Source of the DNA: Pantanalinema sp. GBBB05
GTDB lineage: Bacteria; Cyanobacteriota; Cyanobacteriia; Leptolyngbyales; Leptolyngbyaceae
DNA: 64,000 bases
NCBI GenBank assembly: GCA_016743235.1
Contig: VRZD01000024.1
Coordinates: forward strand, 1 to 64,000
Reading direction: 5' to 3'
The position numbers were made by a program, and so were the translations under genes. The first letter of the stretch is position 1. Each line of letters opens with the position of its first letter. The notes beneath the pieces are model-generated. The model was not told the DNA's origin. It made no database searches and saw only the letters and a list, made by a program, of their open reading frames with translations. Positions 1-7,812 of the stretch are shown one piece after another.

Positions 1-216
1 TGTATAGACCGAGGCAGTGTACGTCCAGAGGCTGATTTGCCACTCGTCGTGGATCAATTTACGGGAATGCTATTGTCCGGCATGATTCGTCGTCATGTTT
101 CCCCAGTCAAGCGTGGGTACAGCCGTAAACAATACATTGCGGGTTGCGTCGATATGTTTGTCCAGGGAGTCAGCACGGTCTCAGTTTCCGTCAGTCAGGC
201 GGTGTTCTCTAGCTAG
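1..216 (+). CDS. TetR/AcrR-family regulator, C-terminal end (partial)
   Basis: An open frame runs from the first base to a TAG at 214-216, giving the last 71 residues of a protein whose start lies outside the window. The stretch VDQFTGMLLSGMIRRH followed by a YIAGCVDMFVQG segment resembles the ligand-binding C-terminal domain of TetR-family repressors. The DNA-binding helix-turn-helix is not in view. It sits 63 bases upstream of an EmrA/EmrB-type efflux pair on the same strand, the usual place for a local repressor of such a pump. The regulatory role is inferred from position. The family call rests on a short segment. Confidence 0.6.
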   Translation, partial: CIDRGSVRPEADLPLVVDQFTGMLLSGMIRRHVSPVKRGYSRKQYIAGCVDMFVQGVSTVSVSVSQAVFSS

Positions 217-279
217 ATCTAAAGTGTTCTTGTAACTTAGCTATTCCCTGATTGAAATCGCTCTAGAGGTAAGACAGAG

Positions 280-1806
280 ATGAAACGCTCTCAAACACAG
301 ATTCATGCTGATAAAGCTAATTTAGATGATATTCAAACTTCAACCAGTTTGAGTGAGATCAAACACCAAAATTCTCAAAATGAGAAATCAAATAATTACT
401 CTTCTAGCGATCAAAAGAAGTTATCATCTAGCTCTGTAGATGATCTGACTGAGTTAAGTAAATTAGACCTCGATCAAGATAATTATTCTTCTAATGGCTA
501 TACTCAAGTTGCAGATTCTACAGTAGATAATGATGTTGATCATGAACTAGATCAGACCGCAGATTCCAAAAGTAGTAAAAAGCGCCGAGGCTTATTTTTG
601 CTGATCATGGCTGCGACTTCGCTGCTAGTTGCTTCAGGGTTTGGATTGCAGTGGTGGCAGTTTCAGAAGACCCATGTTACTACTGACAATGCTCAACTCA
701 AAGGACATCTCTCACCTATTTCGGCAAAAGTTCCGGCAACAGTTAAGCAGGTGTTAGTCAATGATGGTGACTATATCAACGCTGGACAAACCTTAGTGGT
801 TTTGGAAGATCAGGATCTTAATCTGAAAGTACAACAGGCGGAAGCTAATTTAGCAGCGGCTGAGGCAGCATTGCGATCGGCAAAAGATACGGTCAGTGTT
901 ACCAGTCAGACTAATCCGACTCAAGTGCAACAAGCTCAGTCTAGTTTAGACGCTAAAGTTGCGGCTGTGCGTGCAGCTCAGGCAAATGTGAATCAAGCTA
1001 TTGCTCAGGTTGAGACCGATCGGGCAGGTGTAGCTCAGGCACAAACAGCTGTCAATAAGACACAAGCCGATTTTCGGCGCTACCAACAGCTCTATAGCGA
1101 AGGAGCAATTCCTGGGCAGCAGTTAGATACGGTACGAGCCGCTTATGAAAACGCTCAAGCTGAATTGGTAGCAGCCAATAAAACTGTAGTTCAGTCTCAG
1201 GCGGCTGTGAAAAATGCACAGGCTCAATTGCAGAGTGCGCAAGCTGATGTTGCCGCAGCTCAAGGGCAAGTAGCTGAACAACAGGCATCTGGACAGACGG
1301 TAACAGTGCAACGAGATCAGCAGCAGCAAGCACAGGCACAAGTTAAACAGGCTGAGGTCCAATTGCAACTTGCCCGTCAGCAAATTGCTTATACCGTCAT
1401 TAAAGCGCCGATCAGTGGTTATGTCGGTCAGCTCACCGCTCAAGTGGGGCAGAAAGTGCAGGCTGAACAACCCTTTATGGCGATCGTGCCGCTACAGACC
1501 AATGATGTTTATGTGGATGCCAACTTTAAAGAAACGGCTCTAGGTAAATTGCAAATTGGCGAAAAAGCAGAGGTGGAGGTCGATGCTTATCCGGGTAAAA
1601 CCTTCAAAGCCACGATCGCAGGCATTAGCCCAGCGACTGGATCAAGTTTTGCTCTGATTCCTCCTGATAATGCGACTGGAAATTTCAATAAGGTCGTGCA
1701 ATGGGTGCCGATTCGATTGGTGTTTGATCCCAACACAGATCCTCAACATCAGTTAAGACCCGGACTCAGTGTGAAGGTTACAGTCGATACCACTACAGGA
1801 ACATAA
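280..1806 (+). CDS. EmrA/HlyD-family membrane fusion protein
   Basis: A 508-residue periplasmic adaptor for a multidrug efflux pump, expected to link the inner-membrane transporter encoded next to an outer-membrane channel. Residues 1-105 are an unusually long polar Ser/Asn/Asp-rich cytoplasmic tail. A basic patch (KKRR) and a membrane segment follow near 107-125. Next come the first biotinyl-lipoyl half (ISAKVPATVKQVLVNDGDYI), a long Gln/Ala-rich coiled coil (about 185-365), the second lipoyl half (APISGYVGQLTAQVGQKV) and the beta-barrel region. AGAGGTAAGACAG lies just before the ATG. The gene is 62 bases upstream of the MFS partner, so they are probably co-transcribed. The long N-terminal tail is odd for the family and has no visible function. 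Confidence 0.88.
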   Translation: MKRSQTQIHADKANLDDIQTSTSLSEIKHQNSQNEKSNNYSSSDQKKLSSSSVDDLTELSKLDLDQDNYSSNGYTQVADSTVDNDVDHELDQTADSKSSKKRRGLFLLIMAATSLLVASGFGLQWWQFQKTHVTTDNAQLKGHLSPISAKVPATVKQVLVNDGDYINAGQTLVVLEDQDLNLKVQQAEANLAAAEAALRSAKDTVSVTSQTNPTQVQQAQSSLDAKVAAVRAAQANVNQAIAQVETDRAGVAQAQTAVNKTQADFRRYQQLYSEGAIPGQQLDTVRAAYENAQAELVAANKTVVQSQAAVKNAQAQLQSAQADVAAAQGQVAEQQASGQTVTVQRDQQQQAQAQVKQAEVQLQLARQQIAYTVIKAPISGYVGQLTAQVGQKVQAEQPFMAIVPLQTNDVYVDANFKETALGKLQIGEKAEVEVDAYPGKTFKATIAGISPATGSSFALIPPDNATGNFNKVVQWVPIRLVFDPNTDPQHQLRPGLSVKVTVDTTTGT

Positions 1807-1868
1807 TCAACCCCGATCCAAACAGTTGATTGATTCTATTGTTGTTGTAGGGATAATCAGAATTCACT

Positions 1869-3503
1869 ATGTCTACTGGGTCTCAGGCTTCATCTCGCGA
1901 TCGCCGCTCTAGGTTGCCATCCCAACCACCACCACATACTGCTGATGCCGCGGGATATGTATATGGTCCGCTAAAGTGGGCAATTGCCGTGACAGCGTCT
2001 TTAGGTGCCATTTTGGAAGTGATTGATACCAGCATTGTTAACGTGGCGCTAACTGACATGCAGGCAACCCTAGGAGCAACTGTCAGCGAAATTGGGTGGG
2101 TGGTCACAGGCTATGCGATCGCCAATGTAGTGCTCATTCCGCTGTCTGCCTGGTTAGGTAACTTCTTTGGGAAGAAAACCTACTTTGTCTTTTCCATGAT
2201 TGGATTTACAGTTGCCTCTGTGCTCTGTGGCTTATCGCTTAATTTACCCATGCTGGTGGTTGCCCGAATTCTTCAGGGTTTATTCGGGGGCGGACTGTTA
2301 GCGAAAGCGCAAGCTATTCTATTTGAGACGTTTCCGCCAGCGGAACAAGGGTTGGCGCAGTCAGTCTTTGGGGTTGGGGTAATTGCGGGTCCGGCAATCG
2401 GTCCTACACTGGGAGGCTATTTAACTGACACATTGGGCTGGCGCTGGATCTTCTTTATTAACCTGCCTGTTGGGATTTTGGCAGTGATCATGGCGATCGT
2501 GTTTCTGAGAAAGGATGTTAAGCAACACGTCCAAAACCAGCCACGAGTGGATTGGGCTGGCATTGTCTTACTGTGTATTGCCGTAGGTAGCTTGCAGGCA
2601 TTTTTGGAAGAAGGTGAACGAGAAGATTGGTTTGAATCAGGTTTCATCACTATGCTAGCGATCGCGGCAGTGATTGGACTCATCCTATTTATCTGGCGAG
2701 AACTTAGCACAAAAGCTCCTGCTGTTGATTTGCGAGTTCTGCGGCATAAATCCCTTGCCGCCGGTAGTCTTTATTCCGGCATTTTGGGGATGGGACTATA
2801 TGGAGCCTTGTTTGCTGTGCCACTGTTTACTCAAAGTGTACTGGGCTTTTCGGCAACTCAGACCGGATGGTTACTCGCTCCAGGCGCGTTAGCTTCTGCC
2901 ATTGTGATGGTTTTGCTGGGTAAGCTTTCGACAAAAGTCGATGCTCGAATTTTGATTGGGTTAGGAGCTGTTGGGACAGCAGCCGTCATGTTCGATTTAG
3001 CCAAAATCACACCTCAAACTGGAACAGAGGATTTGTTCTGGCCGCTGATTTGGCGAGGGGCAACGACCGTGTTGATGTTTCTACCGCTCAGCTTGGCGGC
3101 ATTAGGTTCTATTCCCAAGGAAGATGTGTCAGCTGGATCAGGTTTCTATAATCTTATGCGTCAATTGGGTGGCAGTATTGGCATTGCCATTCTGACTACC
3201 CTACTGGCTCAACGGGAAGCCTTTCATCGAGCGATTCTATTGTCAAAGCTAACTGCCTACGATCCAGAAACCAATCAACGGCTTGCTGCACTTATGAGTG
3301 TGTTTCAGAGTCATGGCTCTGATGCGGCAACCGCGTATCAGCAGGCGATGCTCTCCCTCTCTCAAATCGTTAGCACTCAGGCTGCTGTTCTATCTTATGC
3401 CGATACTTTTCGCTGTGTTGGCATTATTTTCCTCTGTTCGCTGCCCCTTCTACTATTTTTGGGCAAGGGAGGAGCGAAAGCCAAAGCACCTATGGCTCAT
3501 TAG
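1869..3503 (+). CDS. EmrB/QacA-family (DHA2) MFS drug exporter
   Basis: A 544-residue inner-membrane proton-coupled exporter of the 14-helix DHA2 class. It starts with a polar tail, then LGAILEVIDTSIVNVALTDM, the helix-1 motif of EmrB-type pumps (D and T/S in the DTSIVNVAL core). The motif-A loop is present as AWLGNFFGKKTYF, and motif C as GPAIGPTLGGYL. The length is normal for the family. It pairs with the fusion protein immediately upstream. The substrate cannot be told from sequence. The gene ends about 360 bases before cpcA, which is on the opposite strand, so the two converge. Confidence 0.9.
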   Translation: MSTGSQASSRDRRSRLPSQPPPHTADAAGYVYGPLKWAIAVTASLGAILEVIDTSIVNVALTDMQATLGATVSEIGWVVTGYAIANVVLIPLSAWLGNFFGKKTYFVFSMIGFTVASVLCGLSLNLPMLVVARILQGLFGGGLLAKAQAILFETFPPAEQGLAQSVFGVGVIAGPAIGPTLGGYLTDTLGWRWIFFINLPVGILAVIMAIVFLRKDVKQHVQNQPRVDWAGIVLLCIAVGSLQAFLEEGEREDWFESGFITMLAIAAVIGLILFIWRELSTKAPAVDLRVLRHKSLAAGSLYSGILGMGLYGALFAVPLFTQSVLGFSATQTGWLLAPGALASAIVMVLLGKLSTKVDARILIGLGAVGTAAVMFDLAKITPQTGTEDLFWPLIWRGATTVLMFLPLSLAALGSIPKEDVSAGSGFYNLMRQLGGSIGIAILTTLLAQREAFHRAILLSKLTAYDPETNQRLAALMSVFQSHGSDAATAYQQAMLSLSQIVSTQAAVLSYADTFRCVGIIFLCSLPLLLFLGKGGAKAKAPMAH

Positions 3504-3696
3504 AACCAATAGTTGCTGAACGCAAGGTGTTTAGCTGGATGAATTCAGATCATTTTTGGCTGTTTTCACTTGCTGGCGCAAGTATTACTAGATATGAACC
3601 AAATAAGTTTATCTATAGAGATAAAAATTTCAATTTAATTGATGGTGGTCAAAAAGAATAGATGATTGAGCGTCCGCCTCATCTCTAGAAAAACCA

Positions 3697-3818
3697 TTTG
3701 CGTAGTTAGTAAATCGCAAGTCCCTGATTACCTGAATCATGAGTATTGCTACAACTCTTAAAATTATAGCTAGAACCCAATGTGCACCAAGGACTCAAGC
3801 GATAACTAACTACGCAAA
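3697..3818. repeat. Inverted repeat with 14-base perfect arms
   Basis: TTTGCGTAGTTAGT at 3697-3710 is matched by its exact reverse complement at 3805-3818. The similarity continues inward imperfectly (AATCGCAAGTCC against TATCGCTTGAGTCC read in reverse complement). The unit is about 122 bases and lies in the 359-base gap between the convergent emrB-like and cpcA genes. It could be a small MITE-like element or a bidirectional terminator/processing structure. No reading frame lies inside. Confidence 0.6.
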
Positions 3819-3861
3819 CGGCTAGACGCGTTTGCCAACTCAACGTTCAATCCGACACTGC

Positions 3862-4353
3862 CTAACTCAATGCATTGATCACATAGTCAATGTAAGAGTT
3901 TGCTTCAACCGCAGGATCCCCTGTTAAACCGTGGTTTGCCTTAATATATTTCAAGGCTTCCACGTACCAACTGGGAGACAACTCGAATGTGCTGTTAATT
4001 TCGGCTAAGCCAGCGACAAGATAATCATCGATCGGTCCAGTTCCACCGACTACTAAAGCATAAGTAATGATGCGCAGATAGTAACCGATGTCACGGCTGC
4101 ATTTAGCCTTACCACGAGCATCCGACGCATAATTAGGACCTTGCAATTGTGTCGTGTAGGGAAACTTTTGATAGACCGCGTTTGCTGCACCTTCAGCTAA
4201 ACTTTGAGCTTTACCCGATAGCGATTTAACGGCTTCTAAGGTGGCAGCAGCTTGCCGAAAGCGACCGAAAGCAACTTGAAATTCACCACTGCTTAAAAAA
4301 CGACCTTGAGAATCAGCAGCAGTGACAGCTTCGGTGAGAGGGGTCTTAGACAT
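3862..4353 (-). CDS. cpcA: C-phycocyanin alpha subunit, Met/Cys-depleted form
   Basis: A 163-residue phycobilisome rod subunit. The start is the ATG at 4353, preceded by TAGGAG; a longer upstream frame lacks family similarity. Family landmarks include KTPLTEAV at the N-terminus, FPYTTQ, the bilin-binding Cys85 in GKAKCSRDIGYYLR, GGTGPIDDYL and SPSWYVEALKYIKANHGL. There is one Met (the initiator) and one Cys (the chromophore ligand). Positions that are usually Met or Cys in C-phycocyanin are replaced: TTQM is TTQL, RMVTYC is RIITYA, GPMD is GPID. This matches the sulfur-sparing phycocyanin (cpc3 type) described in Calothrix/Fremyella. cpcB lies 126 bases upstream. No linker or lyase gene is nearby, so rod linkers must come from elsewhere. 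Expression under sulfur limitation is inferred. Confidence 0.95.
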   Translation of the reverse strand: MSKTPLTEAVTAADSQGRFLSSGEFQVAFGRFRQAAATLEAVKSLSGKAQSLAEGAANAVYQKFPYTTQLQGPNYASDARGKAKCSRDIGYYLRIITYALVVGGTGPIDDYLVAGLAEINSTFELSPSWYVEALKYIKANHGLTGDPAVEANSYIDYVINALS

Positions 4354-4417
4354 GGACGAAATTCTCCTAAATACTATGAAAAGAATGGGATGAAAACTTA
4401 ACTGCAATTAACGTTGT

Positions 4418-4465
4418 CACTAATTATGAGTCATTTGTTGGATTACTTATTGCTCATAACTAGTG
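4418..4465. promoter_or_regulatory. Stem-loop in the cpcB-cpcA intercistronic gap
   Basis: CACTAATTATGAG (4418-4430) pairs at 12 of 13 positions with CTCATAACTAGTG (4453-4465), with a 22-base loop. It lies in the 126 bases between cpcB and cpcA on the transcribed strand. Such intercistronic hairpins often set relative mRNA stability in cpc operons. That role here is inferred. Confidence 0.5.
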
Positions 4466-4479
4466 AGTTCTATTGGCAG

Positions 4480-5001
4480 TTAGCCAACGGCAGCGGCAGC
4501 ACGATCGAAGTAACCAGCCACCTCTGCAATCAAGGCACTGCAATCACCGCGTGTGATGTTATTTGGATCATTGGCGAGGGCGATCGAGGCTTCCTTCAGC
4601 TTTTGAATCCCCGCTGCGACAGAAGCACCAGGAGTTCCTAAGGCAACATAAGTTTCACGCAACCCATTCAATGCCCGATCATCCAAGACGCTAGAGTCAC
4701 CTGTAAAAATGGCATAGGTAACATAGCGCAAAATAATTTCGAGATCACGGATGCAAGCGGCGGCTCGGCGGTTGGTATAGGCATTTCCTCCAGGAGCAAT
4801 CAATTGTGGTTGTTCAGCAAATAACTCGCGAGCCGCATTTGCCACAATCGCTGAGGCATTACTACTAATGCGATTTACCACATCAATCCGCTTGTTCCCA
4901 TCTTGCACGATCGATAGTAAACCATCAATCTGAGCATTCGTCAGATATTCTCCACGCGCGTCTGCCTGAGCAACCACCTTGGCAAAAGCATCTAGCACCA
5001 T
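4480..5001 (-). CDS. cpcB: C-phycocyanin beta subunit, Met/Cys-depleted form
   Basis: A 173-residue beta subunit. Landmarks are the ARGEYLTNAQID N-terminal helix, the DGNKRIDVVNRI region, LFAEQPQLIAPGGNAYTNRR, bilin Cys83 in AACIRDLEI, and bilin Cys154 in RGDCSALIAEV. The only Met is the initiator and the only Cys residues are the two chromophore ligands. The usual free Cys of DDRCLNGL is Ala110 (DDRALNGL), and RRMAACLRDMEI has become RRAAACIRDLEI. TAGGAG stands 9 bases before the ATG. It is first in a cpcBA unit without linkers. The composition points to a sulfur-starvation isoform and agrees with the organosulfur genes downstream. A second, normal cpc operon is expected elsewhere in the genome. 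Confidence 0.95.
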   Translation of the reverse strand: MVLDAFAKVVAQADARGEYLTNAQIDGLLSIVQDGNKRIDVVNRISSNASAIVANAARELFAEQPQLIAPGGNAYTNRRAAACIRDLEIILRYVTYAIFTGDSSVLDDRALNGLRETYVALGTPGASVAAGIQKLKEASIALANDPNNITRGDCSALIAEVAGYFDRAAAAVG

Positions 5002-5888
5002 AGTTTCAATCTCCTAAATTGTGATTAGTTGAAGATCATGAAGTGGCTTTAACCAGAAAGTAAAGAGTTGAATGACCAATGAATTCCTGCAGAAATTCTT
5101 TGAAATTGCAGAACAAAACTAGAGCTAAACTGCTCTAAACTAAATCTACTTGCATCCTGTTTATTTTAGACAAGGCTCTGCCTAACAAGAAACAGGAGAA
5201 TTTCAAAGCTTTCGGAAAATTCCTATTATCTGAAATGAATTCGTGCTTGAACTGGATAGTTTCAAGCTTTGGTTTTTGTTTAACCCTTACGAGTTTTATT
5301 TATACAACACTAACTCGATCATTTTTATTAAAATTTTTTAATAATTGGTTCTGAATAGTAGGTTAAATTCTCACAAACAAGTAGGATTTTGAATTTATTT
5401 TTCAGTCTAACTAGCTCAAAATCTTTGTCCTAAAAGGGTCATAGCTGTAGCAAGATTTCTAGATCAAAATCCTCTCAGTTTCTGGTTTATCTCTCAAATT
5501 ACTTGGCATTGTGCTTGCAGTTACAAAAAAATGCTACTGATGATTCAGCGTAACCTGAGCTATTTAAGTACTGTAAATGATTGTGCTTACAGTTACAAAG
5601 CAATGTGCTTACAGTGACAAATTAAATTGTTGCTTCTACCCTGATTAATTTTTGTCCGATAGAACGTTTTAACTAAAAGCTTTAGCTACACCTTTTGACT
5701 ATTTTATGATCCAGATTTAGCCACCATGCTGCTGAGCTTGCTTTTTACAAGGCGCTATGCCAAGATAAACACAGTTAAAGTACTACATTCCTATCGTATT
5801 ACAGTACTTTGCTACTCAGCATTACCTCTATTGTCTTGAATCCTCGTCTGTTCTAGTATTCATTCCTCAGCACAGCCCTAAACCTAAT
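5002..5888. promoter_or_regulatory. Long AT-rich region upstream of cpcB, also upstream of the cupin gene
   Basis: About 890 bases between divergent genes with no credible frame. It should hold the cpcB promoter and that of the 5889 gene. It contains three near-identical direct repeats (listed separately). The length is unusual for this gene-dense window and suggests complex control. Confidence 0.5.
5509..5621. repeat. Three direct repeats, TTGTGCTTACAGTTACAAA type
   Basis: Copies lie at 5509-5527 (TTGTGCTTGCAGTTACAAA), 5581-5599 (TTGTGCTTACAGTTACAAA) and 5604-5621 (TGTGCTTACAGTGACAAA). Copies two and three are 22 bases apart, about two helical turns; the first is 72 bases away. They are 270-380 bases before the 5889 gene and about 500-620 bases before cpcB. 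They look like an array of binding sites for an unknown regulator; alternatively they are a short genomic repeat. Confidence 0.55.
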
Positions 5889-6431
5889 ATGGCTATTTTA
5901 CAATTTGCTAATCAACAAGTTCACGACTTAACCACGATCGCTAAAATACTTAAGTCATCGAATATTTGGCTAAAACATTATCCTGTGCAGTCTTTACCAG
6001 CAGCGAAGGACTTATTAGAACGAGATGTTTTAGAACTGGAGCATAGACAGCAACTCCTAGATCTCTACCAAGATCAGCTTGCGGAGATCGTTCCAGAGGG
6101 TGAGTATGCCTGGTGTGATTTGCTAGTCTTGCATCCAGGTTCCCCTAACCTGCAAACACTTGAACACAATTACGGTCGCTATCATACTCATACCGATCCA
6201 GAAGTGCTGTATGTCTTAGCTGGAAGCGCTATTGTTGGTTTTGCTCAATCCGAGAAAAGTTGCGAATTGCAACTACGATTGGACCCTGGAGATTTTCTGC
6301 ACATTCCCAAACAGGTAGAACATTGGTTTAGCTTAACAGCGTCGTTGCAATTCAAAGCTGCTCGCTACTTTGTCACCACAAATGCTTGGATGGCGCACTA
6401 TACCAATACTTTAGTAGATGAATCAAATTAG
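5889..6431 (+). CDS. mtnD: Acireductone dioxygenase-like cupin
   Basis: A 180-residue soluble cupin of the size of acireductone dioxygenases, which convert the acireductone of the methionine salvage pathway to the keto acid precursor of Met. The metal site is seen as HTHTDPEVLYVLAGSAIV (two His and a Glu) and GDFLHIPKQVEHWF (the fourth ligand His). The N-terminal helical part (DVLELEHRQQLLDLYQ) also fits the family. No other methionine salvage gene (mtnA, mtnB, mtnC) is in the window, so the substrate is inferred. Methionine recycling would fit the sulfur-economy theme. The symbol is therefore tentative. Confidence 0.65.
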   Translation: MAILQFANQQVHDLTTIAKILKSSNIWLKHYPVQSLPAAKDLLERDVLELEHRQQLLDLYQDQLAEIVPEGEYAWCDLLVLHPGSPNLQTLEHNYGRYHTHTDPEVLYVLAGSAIVGFAQSEKSCELQLRLDPGDFLHIPKQVEHWFSLTASLQFKAARYFVTTNAWMAHYTNTLVDESN

Positions 6432-6468
6432 CTTGACACATTAGATTTACAATTTCACTGAAATTCTT

Positions 6469-7782
6469 ATGTTAGATGATGCTCAAGGTTTAGCAGTCAC
6501 AACTGATTCCCCAGCAGCGATCCAATTTATCAATCAGTTTATTGATCAATCATTGCTCTATGGCAACGCCGCAGAACAGGCAATTTTACAAGCACTAACA
6601 GCCGATCGTACCTGTGCAATCGCCCATGCTTATGCCGCTGCATACTTTCTATCTCAAGAAACGACGATCGGGCAGCAACAGGCAAAGCCCCATTTGAAAG
6701 CGGCTCGTTATCATGTTTCTGAGGCAACGGAGCGCGAACAGTGGTATGTGTTAGCGATTTCAGCCTGGGCAAAGGGCGAAATCAAGCAAGCGCTGACCTA
6801 TCATCGTCAACTAGCTCAATATTATCCACGGGACCTAATTTCTGTCCAACAAGGGCAATATCACTATTTCTACCAGGGTAATGCTATCCAACTCCGGCGA
6901 ATTGCAGAGACGGTGTTTCCCATGAATCAGGACCGTCATTATCTGTATGGCATGTTAGCGTTTGGCTTAGAGCAATGTGGCGAGTGGGATAGAGCCGAAG
7001 CGATCGGACGACAAGCTGTAGCAATGAACCGTCATGATCCTTGGGCGCAACATGCCGTTGCCCATGTACTGGAGGAGCAAGGACAGGTTGAGGCTGGTAT
7101 TATCTGGATGGAAAGTGTTGCTGACACCTGGGAGGTTTGCAACTCGATGCTATATACCCATAACTGGTGGCATATAGGGTTATATTACTTAGCTCTGGGG
7201 GATGGGCAAACAGTCCTACAGCTTTATGACGAACATATTTGGGGACGAGCAAATCATACAGCTTCCAAAGATTTAGTGGGAGCGATCGCGACCTTACTGC
7301 GCTTAGAATTGCATGGTGTAGAGGTAGGGAATCGCTGGCAGGAACTTCTACCATCATTGCAGCTTCGGCTTCATGAACATGCACTAGCATTTCAGGACTT
7401 GCACTATATTTATGCTTTAGCCCGCATCGGTTGCTCAACCTTAGTTGCTGAGATGTTGCAAAGCCTCACTGCCCATATTGCGACATTACCCGCCATACTG
7501 CAACCCATTTGGCTGAATGTGGCGGTTGCAGCAGCAAGAGGACTGATTGCGTATGCAAATGGTGATTGGCATACAGCGATCATGGAATTACAACCTGTTT
7601 TACCACAGTTATATCAACTTGGAGGAAGTCATACTCAGCGCCAACTATTTCAGCAGATTTATCAAGTTGCTTGGCAAAAGTCTGAACGATGCAGTCAGCT
7701 TGCTCAACATCTTTATCCTACTTGTCTAACCCTGTCGTTTAAACCATCAATTAGAAGCCGATCTTCGAAGTTGGCGGTGTAA
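6469..7782 (+). CDS. TTC38-like tetratricopeptide repeat protein
   Basis: A 437-residue soluble protein of helical repeats. HDPWAQHAVAHVLEEQGQVEAGIIWM and HNWWHIGLYYLALGD are the conserved core of the TTC38 family of TPR proteins. No signal peptide or membrane segment is seen. It begins 37 bases after the cupin gene, so the two are likely one transcript. The biochemical role of the family in bacteria is not known to me. It probably acts as a protein-binding scaffold, which is inference. Confidence 0.7.
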   Translation: MLDDAQGLAVTTDSPAAIQFINQFIDQSLLYGNAAEQAILQALTADRTCAIAHAYAAAYFLSQETTIGQQQAKPHLKAARYHVSEATEREQWYVLAISAWAKGEIKQALTYHRQLAQYYPRDLISVQQGQYHYFYQGNAIQLRRIAETVFPMNQDRHYLYGMLAFGLEQCGEWDRAEAIGRQAVAMNRHDPWAQHAVAHVLEEQGQVEAGIIWMESVADTWEVCNSMLYTHNWWHIGLYYLALGDGQTVLQLYDEHIWGRANHTASKDLVGAIATLLRLELHGVEVGNRWQELLPSLQLRLHEHALAFQDLHYIYALARIGCSTLVAEMLQSLTAHIATLPAILQPIWLNVAVAAARGLIAYANGDWHTAIMELQPVLPQLYQLGGSHTQRQLFQQIYQVAWQKSERCSQLAQHLYPTCLTLSFKPSIRSRSSKLAV

Positions 7783-7812
7783 GTGAACTAAGGTATGGCT
7801 TCAAAAAGCTCT

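Noticed and set aside
1052..1470. Long minus-strand frames inside the EmrA coiled coil
   Set aside because: Overlap a well-supported gene and reflect Gln/Ala codon repetition.
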